A stretch of 39,931 nt of DNA from Chara braunii. Its lineage: Eukaryota > Streptophyta > Charophyceae > Charales > Characeae. The notes below the pieces were generated by a model. It ran no database searches. It had not been told where the DNA came from and worked only from the letters and a program-made list of their open reading frames with translations. The stretch lies in contig BFEA01000360.1 of the NCBI GenBank assembly GCA_003427395.1, positions 620,174-660,104 of the forward strand, given 5' to 3'. The position numbers and the translations under genes are program-made. Shown piece by piece: positions 22,743-31,560 of the stretch; position 1 is the stretch's first letter; each line of letters opens with the position of its first letter.

Positions 22743-22952
22743 GTGCCACGTGGCACGTCAATCTGTCTACATCAGCAAATGGAGAGTATCGTCATCAACC
22801 AGGTAGGTATCTTCGATAACCACAGTCTTGATCTCCTTCCGAAGTGACAAAGAATCAGAACAGCCTCATCAACCTCACAGCCAGCCACGTCATCAATCAT
22901 ATACAGGTGGCAGCGGCCACGTCAGCAACGGCGCGTGGCAGCTGCCACGTCA
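22743..22952. promoter_or_regulatory. Cluster of ACGT-core palindromes (candidate bZIP sites)
   Basis: GTGCCACGTGGCAC (22743-22756) is a perfect 14-bp palindrome holding a G-box CACGTG. CGTGGCAGCTGCCACG (22934-22949) is a perfect 16-bp palindrome. GCCACGTCA occurs at 22884-22892, 22916-22924 and 22944-22952, with a variant near 22752-22760. On the element's strand these read TGACGTGGC, a known plant bZIP target type. They lie 0.5-0.7 kb upstream of gag. That they act as an enhancer is inference. Confidence 0.45.
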
Positions 22953-23154
22953 GCATGCCCAGAAGACCATCGCCAGCCAGCACCTTGCCAGCCAGCAGCG
23001 CCCTGCTGTCCTCCTCTGCCAGCATATAGCCGGCGTCAAGCCAATGTCGCAATGTCGCAGCATAGCAACAACGTCAAGACCACGCGTGAAATCAGCATTC
23101 ACGCAAGACTGAATGTTCTCCAGCCAGGAAGTCAACTCTTAAATAGCGTGGATG

Positions 23155-23170
23155 CGGGGTCTGGACCCCG
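23155..23170. other. Short hairpin in the leader of element B
   Basis: CGGGGTC-TG-GACCCCG, a seven-base perfect stem around a two-base loop. The neighbouring sequence is GC-rich. The role is unknown. Confidence 0.5.
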
Positions 23171-23612
23171 GGTAGTGAGGTCCTGCACCGTCCAGATCTC
23201 GATATGAATGAGGGCCCAGATCGGCCAGAAACTGTATTTCTCCCGCCCTGAATGCTGTCTGGGTACCTGCACACAACAAGTGAATGTATCCGTCCATAGG
23301 CCTGGGTACGGTACCTTTGACTCTACAGTTGTCTTTGACTGTTGAATTTCCCTTGTGCTGCGTTTGGTCACACAGCCTCCTCGACAGACTCAGGCTAGGC
23401 ATGTCTCGGTTACATAGCCCAGCACAGACAACTGAGTCTGTGTCTTACCGGGGGCAAAGTTCTGAGCCCCGGTTTGCTGTTGAACAGGGTTACTGCACTT
23501 CAATCAACTCTCTTTCATCATCCCTACTCAATCTTCAATTATACCCTTTTATAGTACCCTAAATTATAAAATATCGAGTCAAGTCTATAATCTCATAATC
23601 AAATTGCATTGC

Positions 23613-23903
23613 TTACAACCCGCTGTTGATCCTTCTTGCAAGAGAGACTCGTTCCCGAGAAGTATGGTATGATATTCTTTCAGCAGTTTTCACTTTCACC
23701 ACCTTTAATAAATAGTTTATCTTAGTTTGATCANTGACAATTTTCAGGGCGGAATNTCTCATTCGGTCAAAGAAAGGCTGCAAAAACTCAAGCTCATCCA
23801 GGGTAGAAAGGTTTCTGTCAGAGATCCGAAGAGTCTCTTCTACCTTGATTATTCTACCCTCCAACACAACATCTAGTGTCAATTGTTCAGTCAAGTTGGG
23901 CAT
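23613..23903 (-). CDS. Accessory ORF 4 of element B; unknown, possibly a decayed domain copy
   Basis: 97 residues from ATG at 23903, three bases below the stop of the preceding ORF and in another frame. It contains LTLDVVLEGRIIKVEETL and LDELEFLQPFFDRMR and has two unreadable residues caused by N bases. It might continue the protein of 23906-24283 after a frameshift. Some resemblance to the start of the unit at 24885-25265 is visible but weak. I do not recognise the family. Confidence 0.35.
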   Translation of the reverse strand: MPNLTEQLTLDVVLEGRIIKVEETLRISDRNLSTLDELEFLQPFFDRMRXSALKIVXDQTKINYLLKVVKVKTAERISYHTSRERVSLARRINSGL

Positions 23904-23905
23904 TG

Positions 23906-24283
23906 CTAAACATCATAAGCAATATCTGAAAGGTAGATCTCAGGTTGAACATAATCAGGGATTTCAAATCTGTGTTCAAAAGTACTCAGAAGCAGGGATT
24001 TTATCATCACATTGAAGTCTTTCTCCCTTGCTCTACCAATCTCAACATTCTCTAGCCATTCTTTTGTCCGCTCAAGACTGACATACGCCCCTTTTAAATA
24101 TTCCAAGTAGTCAACTTCCTCCTCTAGACTGGCAGAGGAGTAAACCCTCACATCCAAGCTGTCGGAGTTCAGAAATTTGACCACAGGAATGTGAAATACT
24201 ATATGTCCTTCCCCACAAATCTCATGCCTCAAAATTACAAAGGGATTATCATGCCCTGTCACCTCATAAAGTTTGCCCCTCAC
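23906..24283 (-). CDS. Accessory ORF 3 of element B; divergent copy of the repeated domain
   Basis: 125 residues. The block NPFVILRHE...VVKFLNSDSLDVRVYSS has the same spacing and hydrophobic pattern as VVLTKFAGGTIRDLRVYLKK in the LTR-borne copy, and is followed by a helix with ERTKEWLE as in the others. It is the most diverged member of the series and lacks the FPY start. The reading is alignment by eye. The frame is sense with gag-pol and lies between PBS and gag, where Ogre-type elements also have an extra ORF, although I see no similarity to that ORF. Function is unknown. Confidence 0.5.
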   Translation of the reverse strand: MRGKLYEVTGHDNPFVILRHEICGEGHIVFHIPVVKFLNSDSLDVRVYSSASLEEEVDYLEYLKGAYVSLERTKEWLENVEIGRAREKDFNVMIKSLLLSTFEHRFEIPDYVQPEIYLSDIAYDV

Positions 24284-24373
24284 AGTAGTTATCTAAACTA
24301 TTGAGAGTATTATTCCTGGGCTCCCTTCACTTTCCATGCAATTTTTATCATGGCAAACCAATTGTTCTCTCTC

Positions 24374-24847
24374 TCAAGTAGATCCAAGGAAGCATTTGTT
24401 CTCTCTCTCAAGTCTCTCTTTCTCTTTTAGTACAACCTCTTCAGCAAATCTCCAGCATCTCCCATATACTGCATCAACACTTCTTTCCTTTGGGACATAG
24501 ATTCTTACATTATACACATCCAAGTCCATGAAATAGAATGTCAGAACATATAACCATTCCTGCTCCCAACCGCTCTCGACCATCTCATATCTGACAACCT
24601 CATACGGAAACACCTCTCTCTTACTTAGAGTGTTTAGTGATTNTAGGAAACACTCAACTTTCTCTTGACTTAGGCCGNAACCTCTACCAAATTTCAGTCT
24701 TCTCTGTCTGATTTCCTCCGCTGAAGTCTTTTTAGTTCTCATGACCATCCGTTCTTTTCTCCCACGTGAGTACCATGCTGATAATTGGCAACCAGTTAGT
24801 CCCATCACAATAGCTGTCAGGTATAGGAGGGATTGGAACAGTCTCAT
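24374..24847 (-). CDS. Accessory ORF 2 of element B; copy of the repeated domain
   Basis: 157 residues from an ATG at 24847. The first 25 residues are hydrophobic (LFQSLLYLTAIVMGLTGCQL) and could be a signal or membrane anchor, or may just be out-of-domain sequence. The domain then follows: a helix ending in SLNTLSKREVFPYEVVRYE, the strand pair YVLTFYFMDLDVYNVRIYVPK and a charged helix with AEEVVLKEKERLERE. Motif order and spacing match accessory ORF 1 and LTR ORF c. Two N bases leave unreadable residues. No catalytic pattern stands out, so I cannot assign a function. Confidence 0.55.
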   Translation of the reverse strand: MRLFQSLLYLTAIVMGLTGCQLSAWYSRGRKERMVMRTKKTSAEEIRQRRLKFGRGXGLSQEKVECFLXSLNTLSKREVFPYEVVRYEMVESGWEQEWLYVLTFYFMDLDVYNVRIYVPKERSVDAVYGRCWRFAEEVVLKEKERLERENKCFLGST

Positions 24848-24884
24848 ACGTTACTGGCATCACACCCCATTCCACTTTCTTCTT

Positions 24885-25265
24885 TTATTTGATCAGATCT
24901 GCCTTTTCATCATAGATAAATTGGATCACAATCTTCCATAGCCAATTAAAGTTCTCACCACCGTTCTTGCCTCCTTCTTTGACGTATGGGCGAATATCAT
25001 AGATATCTCCCTCCAAGAAGTGAGTCAACACTACGCAAATGGTTGAGCCACGGGAGTGATAGCCCCAACAACCCTNATATCGATAAGGAAATATCCCATT
25101 GGAGGTGAGTTTGAATAACTCTTTCAGTGCACTGTCGACCAGCATTTGTCTTGATCTGATTCGCCCTCTTTCTTTCAATTCATTCAGTGTGTTGGGAGAC
25201 AATAGAGCATACCTGATATCAACTCGATTCTCTCCAGCAATTAATACTAGTCTCCTTTTTTCGGC
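24885..25265 (-). CDS. Accessory ORF 1 of element B; copy of the repeated domain
   Basis: The open frame runs from a TGA at 25266-25268 to 24885 and contains no ATG. The first near-cognate start is TTG at 25202. It may therefore be an exon or have lost its start. The domain is clear: a helix with SALKELFKLTSNGIFPYRY, strands CVVLTHFLEGDIYDIRPYVK and a helix near WLWKIVIQFIYDEKADL. It is the closest internal relative of LTR ORF c. It begins about 180 bases below the PBS. Unknown family, one unreadable residue. Confidence 0.55.
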   Translation of the reverse strand, partial: AEKRRLVLIAGENRVDIRYALLSPNTLNELKERGRIRSRQMLVDSALKELFKLTSNGIFPYRYXGCWGYHSRGSTICVVLTHFLEGDIYDIRPYVKEGGKNGGENFNWLWKIVIQFIYDEKADLIK

Positions 25266-25446
25266 TCAGTTTGGTACCTCACACAAAAAGAGTAGAAACT
25301 AGGTTTTCTCAAGAGAATAATAACTCAAGGAAAAGTTNCAAAATGACTCTGAAAAATTCAGAATTTGTCAACAGTTCTCAAGGGCTAATCAAAGCTCAAA
25401 GCTGCTTGCTGACCCAGGCTCGTTCCGGACACGAAAAATTTTCATG

Positions 25447-25464
25447 TCCCCGGCAACTGCGCCA
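25447..25464 (-). other. Primer-binding site of element B (tRNA-Asp)
   Basis: On the element's strand this reads TGGCGCAGTTGCCGGGGA, four bases after the end of the 5' LTR. It is complementary to the 3' end of plant tRNA-Asp, including CCA, except for one base. This sets element orientation and shows that the 7-kb repeats really are LTRs. Confidence 0.88.
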
Positions 25465-26054
25465 TTTTTGTCGCACTTTTTTCCAGTTGGACTGCTTCAG
25501 GCGACCGGAAAGCCAACAGGCTGTCACGCAGGATTTTGTTGTAGATTGTANTAAATTAAATAATGCAAATCCCTTCCTGTTGTGTGCGTTCGGCTTCGAG
25601 CGAGACCCTTCAATTGCGGTCTTCGCCGGTCCCCGNTCTTAGGAATCTTTTATTTTGATTCGGAACAATTGAGAATCATGCAAATAATAATCATAAAAAT
25701 TATGGAGTGCTATGCATGCATCAATTGTGACAATCTGATTTTGAGAACTGTGACAGAACCTTTAGAGAAATGCAATCATCAAGCATGGCAATGCAAGAAG
25801 CAAGACTGACTGACTTGAGCAATCGCAAAGCAAAATCAGGTGAGGGAGGAATGAGAACTCATAATAGCCTCAGAAAGTACACATGTTGGAAAATGACCAG
25901 CACCAGTCAAAAGTCCTCACTCATCCCTCTGAATCTCACACTCAGTTTCTCACTTTGTTGTGCGTTTTCTGAGCCTCGAACCATGTCCCCGTACTTCCTG
26001 AGTCAGTGGCCTTTGAATGTAGAGCCACCCGAAACCTGCTAGTTCCGAGCACTT

Positions 26055-26603
26055 TCATCCAAGTCCCATGATGCGGAAGTCAACCATGGCACAAAACTCC
26101 TCCCATAGTGTAGGAAGGTATGGCTGAGAGAAAATCCCCCGTCTGAGGTGCAGGAACTCGGAAGGTTCGGTTATTGCCTCATAGTCTATCACTGCAGGAG
26201 AAACGTACCTCTTTGCCAGATCTACCAGGTAGCCCCAGCTAGAGCCATTTGTAAGGTGATAAGGGACCGNAGGTTTGAGGTAGTTTGTAAAGAGCTTGGG
26301 GCCAAAGCTGTAGACCAACTTTGAGTCCCTTTGGAGTCTCTCAGCTTTCCATTGCACAAACTTAGCTGCTGCCACCCAAACAACGTCAAAGTGNGGGTGT
26401 GTCTCATTCCCTTTCTTCAGATATACCCGCAGGTCCCTGATTGTACCTCCTGCAAATTTTGTAAGAACAACAAAGATTGACAGATCTTCTCGCTTGAAGC
26501 CATCAATCTTGACATAACTGTATGGGAAACTTTCCTTTGAGGCTACCTGATTAAGGTTGTCAAGGACCGACTGGTCAACTGAGATTGGATTGATTTCTCT
26601 CAT
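26055..26603 (-). CDS. LTR-B ORF c: repeated accessory domain encoded inside the 5' LTR
   Basis: 182 residues from ATG at 26603 (MREINPISVDQSVLDNLNQV). It has the domain FPYSYVKIDGF, VVLTKFAGGTIRDLRVYLKK and a helix FVQWKAERLQRD. A further 80 residues include LTNGSSWGYLVDLAKRY and LRRGIFSQPYLPTLWEEF. It ends at a TGA where the 3' LTR copy has TGG, so the original protein was about 35 residues longer. Two residues are unreadable. It is the first and best preserved of four related units in a row, and the only one lying inside the LTR, ending nearly 600 bases before the PBS. I recognise no family. Confidence 0.6.
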   Translation of the reverse strand: MREINPISVDQSVLDNLNQVASKESFPYSYVKIDGFKREDLSIFVVLTKFAGGTIRDLRVYLKKGNETHXHFDVVWVAAAKFVQWKAERLQRDSKLVYSFGPKLFTNYLKPXVPYHLTNGSSWGYLVDLAKRYVSPAVIDYEAITEPSEFLHLRRGIFSQPYLPTLWEEFCAMVDFRIMGLG

Positions 26604-27366
26604 GTGCTTGGGCAGACAGTTACACCATGCTGGTGAGGATGATGTTGGCTTTAACAGACCGGTGCTTGTAAAAAGTCAATACTGTTGTTGTCCACTGAAT
26701 GGACAACCTTTACTGCAGGCCTGACGAATCCTGGATGACGTCTGAGTAATGTTTGAGTGTCGCATGCATACCATTTGTACGCTGTTTGAACAGTATCTGA
26801 ATGTTGCCTGAATGTTATCTCAATTGCTGCTTGAATGTTATCTGAATGCTGTTTGAATGTTATCTAAATGTTGTTTGAGGTCTATTGGAGTAATAAGTCG
26901 CCATACAATGGTCATTCAACGATTGAGTGCAACTGTTGCTGGCCAGCTAGTAGCTGACGTCTGAGGTGCCGATAAAATATTGGTCGAACACTGATTATAT
27001 TTCGTAAGATCATTGACTGAACACTGTTTGGATAGTGATGGAATACTGATCGAACACTGACTATACACGGATCAATCATTGCCCACTTATTCGCAACACG
27101 GTGTGCTGCCCACTTGACAACAGTGTTGAGCACTAGTCGCTGACAACAACTCTGAGCATAGATCACTATCAACAGTGCCTGGCACAGGGCACTGATAACA
27201 GCATTGCGCACAGATCACTGGTAACTACACTGAACAACGCTGGCTGATAAGACTAAGCCCTAAGAGTCATGTGTAGCTTACTGATTAGATACACTGACTG
27301 GTCTTCGGGATTTCCCCGCGTGTCCACTCTGCTATTTTCTACATGCTGTCTACGAGAAGTTCCTTC

Positions 27367-27609
27367 TCATTCACGCCGTTGACCATTGACTGTTTTTCTC
27401 CCTCGATCAACAGTCTCGCCGAAGGAGAGCGTGCTGTGCAGTTTTTCATCAGTTCCGTAGAAATAGACAACATACTCGATAAATGTTTGTTCCCTCACCG
27501 ACTCTAGTGCCTGGCCTCTCATTACCCTCCCATAGTGTAGGGCATTTTTGATGGCATTCTCTTCCCAACCTTCTATTCTGTCCCGGAGTAGTGTGCAGGT
27601 CACTCTCAA
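27367..27609 (-). CDS. LTR-B ORF b, 5' LTR copy; unknown small protein
   Basis: 80 residues from a non-ATG position. The ATG used in the 3' LTR copy is followed here by CGC TGA, which removes the start. The body (IEGWEENAIKNALHYGRVMR and FIEYVVYFYGTDEKLHSTL) is identical to the other copy. It lies in a block of about 900 bp that is far more similar between the LTRs than its surroundings. Coding status is uncertain. Confidence 0.3.
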   Translation of the reverse strand: MRVTCTLLRDRIEGWEENAIKNALHYGRVMRGQALESVREQTFIEYVVYFYGTDEKLHSTLSFGETVDRGRKTVNGQRRE

Positions 27610-29122
27610 TAAATCTTCACACCTCGTTTCTCAGCGGAGGCCCATCGCTTTGGAATCGATTGTTCTGCACTCATGGGACTGTCGATTTTGTTAGATTCTC
27701 AGATATTTTTCCTGGCGTGCTTAACCGTTTTGGAATGGTTTGCTGACGCCCGTTGTCTCGCTGGTTTGAACCTAATAGTGTTCAATACGCCCTGTTGTCA
27801 GCCGTTTCTAGGCCACCGTTTATGTCCTTATACATCGAGAGGGTATTGTTTCCCTACGTAAAACTATCAAAACTGACTCGTGAGGAAATGGCCCACCGTC
27901 GAGGCTCACGAAAGGCAGTCCATTCCACCTCTCACAGCAACAATGAGTGGAGCTTCCGCTCTAATCCGTTCACAAAGATTGGACTCCTCTAACCTTACAT
28001 CATATAATAACAGATCGGAACGACCACTCCGTTCATACATAGTATCAGCGGTGGAGCTCCGCAGTGGAGCTCAGACCCTAGTTGTCTATCAGTCGTGGGT
28101 GATACAGCGAGGACAAACTACTAAGTTACAGTACGAGACTCACTCATGCATCATGCGCAGTGAAGCAGCACAATTAATTAGAAAATATACCGCTACCCCT
28201 TGACAGCAGACCCATCACGCTCACATCATAGTGCAACTTCAATTTTTCTCCGTCCGATTCACTATATTTACCAGGTGAAAACGCCAGGGCTGACTAAAGA
28301 GGCCTAATCACTACTCGAGTTGGAAAGTTGTAGCATGCATTCTTGCCCCCGAAAATCTGAGGAAATCACTGAGGCCTTCTGCTGCGCCCCTCTTCCCGCT
28401 CGGCCCACGTCAGGTGGATAGAATGGCTGCCCTAGGTAAAGACCGGGTGCAACTCAGTCTCCATCCAGGAGAAACTTAGCCAACAAGTAGATGACCTTTT
28501 GTAGGACTTCTTGTTTTCTGCCCATTGGACCATACAGTCAAGTCATTTTGCTCAATTCCGTGTTTCCACTGATATCACACTTCCAAAGCTGACGCACCCG
28601 ATCAAGTTTAGCAACACTCGCAATCGATGCTTATTCATCCTGCTTGCCAACTTTGGCGAACCAGCATTGTCCCATTCTTTTTACGAGTAGATGCATAGAT
28701 GTCAATCAAAGGGAAATGACGACTTTTCACATTCACGCGTACTTAGGAGAAACGAACTAGAACCAATCAAGCCACAAGAGGTTTTGTCATCCTGTATTAC
28801 ATCGTGAACGTAACACAACACTTAGCCTTGTCAAGTAACCAACGAGTTACTGAGTAAAGGAAACTCTGGTGCGAGACCATCCCAACATCTTTAGATAATT
28901 CCTTGGACGCGAGTCCCTCAATCTTGCTAACCATTAAACTGATTATACNTACGCGGGGTTTTCTCTTTGATCACAGAAACATGAATTATTGTCACCAGCT
29001 AAATTATCTAGTTGTCTGTGTAAATGATTCCCCCTTAAGTCAGGTTCCTCTATAGTACGTCCGATTGCTAATTCTCCGCACACCGCGAGATCCTTTATGA
29101 CTATCTCGCTCAACCCTCAAAC

Positions 29123-29125
<3 letters not shown>

Positions 29126-29172
<47 letters not shown>

Positions 29173-29258
29173 CACAAACAGAACTGCCCGGTAAACCGTA
29201 GGCAGAGAGAGAGAAGAGGACAACAAACGAGGGGTTGTGACAAACTGTTTCGTCGGAG
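29126..29258. repeat. (TA)n tract with a ~90-bp insert unique to the 5' LTR
   Basis: (TA)n runs 29126-29168 and resumes at 29259, against a single short run at 10216-10237 in the 3' LTR. The extra 29169-29258 contains TTGTCACAA (29169-29177) and its inverted copy TTGTGACAA (29235-29243), so it can fold. It may be a small inverted-repeat insertion into TA, or sequence lost from the other LTR. The 15 bases beyond the right arm weaken the first reading. Confidence 0.6.
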
Positions 29259-30769
29259 TATATATATAATGAATATTCAGTCTCATTGGCACCAATCGGA
29301 CAAACCAATCAACTTCACGAATTAAAAAAAAAGGGAAGGGCTAAAGAAGAGAGACATCCGCTCTGTTTAGCATCTTATCTGACGATCCGGCCGAGATAAT
29401 GGTTGAGGATGGTCCAGAGGTCCGTGTTGGCAGCGTATCAGTTACCAAAAATGGTGATCCTCACCCCCCCTTTTTTGCCTCTCATGATTGCATCTTTTGC
29501 GAGTACTCAGAGAGTCAAGGCTTGAGAGAGTTGACGTTCCTTCAGAGGTCGAACTAACTGCCAAGTAGTGACCTTACCAAAGTCGAACATTCAGTTTAGC
29601 AGACTGATTATACCATAGTTGTTGTCACAAATTAGCTCATCAGATTAATTTTAGAGCAGTCACCAGAGCTTCAGATGAATGATACCTCCTCCCTCTTCTG
29701 AGGTTGTCAGCCCATTGTACACTCTCCCCGTCTAAGTAAGCGCTGGTCATATTAACACCTCTTTTACAAGTGTCTCGTTCGGGCTGAACTCAACTAGGCA
29801 TGCTTAGGAAGGCTGGCGTCAACACATCTGGCTCTTCGCAAAACACTCTCTAAGACGGTCGTCACCTCGCCGCTCTCCTAACTTAGCCTTAGGCATCACA
29901 ACGAGAGCCCAACTACATATGCACATAGCCCACACTGGAACTCTCTGGCGCCCTGTTCTGAATACTCACGCTGCACTGATCCACAAGAGTGTATCGAGAG
30001 AGGGGCTCGAAATAGGCTGTATTCAGCCTATGCAAGAAGTCACTCACGTCAATCGCGTAATGACTATCAGTCACTAAATGTGACCAGATCTTCTTGATGC
30101 GCTGGCGAGGCGTGAGAGCTTCCGCTTGAGTCGCACACTCTGCCACTATGGAGAGGCAGGAAAGGCGCGTGTTACATCTCTCGAATCAGTGTCAGTCTGT
30201 CAACATCCTCCGCTTGAGCGAGGTGCGAGTGGTTCCCCTGTTGTCGTCAATCAGTCTTCTCCTTCACACATAGTCTCCCCCTCTCGCCCTCTCGCACACG
30301 TCCCTTTTGCAGCCTAGTCCCTTCACACCGGTAGCGACCCAAACTCTCAGACTATGGTGTACCGTTCAGCCCTGTTACGAGGGTCTGAGACTTTTCCCTC
30401 CAAAACACACATGCACGTTTGCCAGCTTAACGCGCGAGAGAGGGGTCAACAGCCACCTCTAGCATTGACCCTTCTCATGCGCACTTCAACTCAGTTATCC
30501 GCGACTAAGCTAAGACCCTCAGTCACCCAGCAGGAATGAGCATCTGTCGAAGGAGTGGAGACGCAGTTGATGTCAACTGCGGTGGGTATGCTCATGCCCA
30601 GCTCCCTCGCTGACCTTTTCTTACTCTGCCCCGTGCCTTTTCCTTCTTGCGCAGTGCCACGTGTAGACCGTGCACGCGTGTAACCACCTCGCGCTTTTTC
30701 GTCTCTCCGCAACTCGCCCACACGTGTTGACTTTCGCGCGCCTTCTCTCCCACTCACCGCTTGTTACGA

Positions 30770-31297
30770 TCACACACCTCTCCTTCCTTTGCCTCCCGCC
30801 TTTTCTGTCCCACGCCCTCTAGGACTCTGTTGTCGCGAGATGGCTTCGGGCCCGCCTTCCACAGGTTGTGCCTGAGGGTGGTTCTTGCGAACCTGGTCCG
30901 GCCTGTTCCAGGACTGAAGATCGGTCTCCCGGTCACTAGCCTCGCTCTCCGCCTCTGAGTCACGGTCCAGGTGCCGCTGCTCTCGCTCCACGGTGTCCAT
31001 CGAGGTTTCAACCTCGTGGTAAGTAATGGTCACCCGGACCTCAGCCGTGACCCCATCCCCCTGCATCCTTCTCTTCGCCCGGTTATTAGATTCCATGACG
31101 GCCAACTGTAGCCTTTGGTCCCCCTTCATTTTCCCCTCTCTCGCTCCCTCTACGGTAACCTTTAGACTCGCCTCATCTCCCCCACTGTAGCTCAGGATCG
31201 TAGTGATCCTGGGGCCTTCGCCAGACATAGGAGACCAGCGAGTAGTGTACTTCCAGTAATCCGACCGGTAGCCGTGCAGGCCATTGCTGCGTGCCAT
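30770..31297 (-). CDS. LTR-B ORF a, 5' LTR copy; unknown protein
   Basis: 175 residues from ATG at 31297 (MARSNGLHGYRSDYWKYTTR). The frame is open a little further upstream to a TAA but without another ATG. It has a strand-rich middle (SLKVTVEGAREGKMKGDQRL and AEVRVTITYHEVE), an acidic segment with RDSEAESEASDRETD, and a basic Gly-rich end (SPRGRGTEKAGGKGRRG) missing from the 3' LTR copy. It is the first ORF downstream of the LTR's TATA-like element, so it may be the first product of the genomic transcript. No family recognised. Confidence 0.45.
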   Translation of the reverse strand: MARSNGLHGYRSDYWKYTTRWSPMSGEGPRITTILSYSGGDEASLKVTVEGAREGKMKGDQRLQLAVMESNNRAKRRMQGDGVTAEVRVTITYHEVETSMDTVEREQRHLDRDSEAESEASDRETDLQSWNRPDQVRKNHPQAQPVEGGPEAISRQQSPRGRGTEKAGGKGRRGV

Positions 31298-31550
31298 AGC
31301 CAAACTATCAGCAGATGCGGTGCAGTACCAGGCTGCTATCCCAGCACAAAGTGCCACTTAGCGCAGACTAAACACTACCCGACCGGTAGCATGTTGCGCC
31401 CCCTTTTCTCAGAGAAACAAGAGCATGCCCCTTACTCGCAGGCCTCTCCTCTCTTCCTTCATAGAATCGCTGTTTGCCAAGGTCCCCACGCTCTCAATGA
31501 AGGACCCAAACCAGTTCCTTTTAAACCTTTTAAAATTAAAGAAACGTTAA

Positions 31551-31560
31551 ATTTTTTATA
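31551..31560 (-). promoter_or_regulatory. TATA-like element, candidate promoter of element B
   Basis: TATAAAAAAT on the element's strand, about 990 bp inside the 5' LTR and about 255 bp before the ATG of ORF a. It is preserved in the 3' LTR with one extra A. It is inferred to be the core promoter from sequence and position only. Confidence 0.5.

Larger units (their letters stand above)
22266..23612. other. Element B leader between the accessory ORFs and gag
   Basis: About 1.35 kb with no convincing reading frame. The part 22740-22960 carries ACGT-core palindromes, and a hairpin lies at 23155-23170. Around 22600-22690 the plus strand is purine-rich (GGAGAGAG-type). A spliced or internally initiated gag transcript is imaginable, but no start site can be pointed to. 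Confidence 0.5.
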
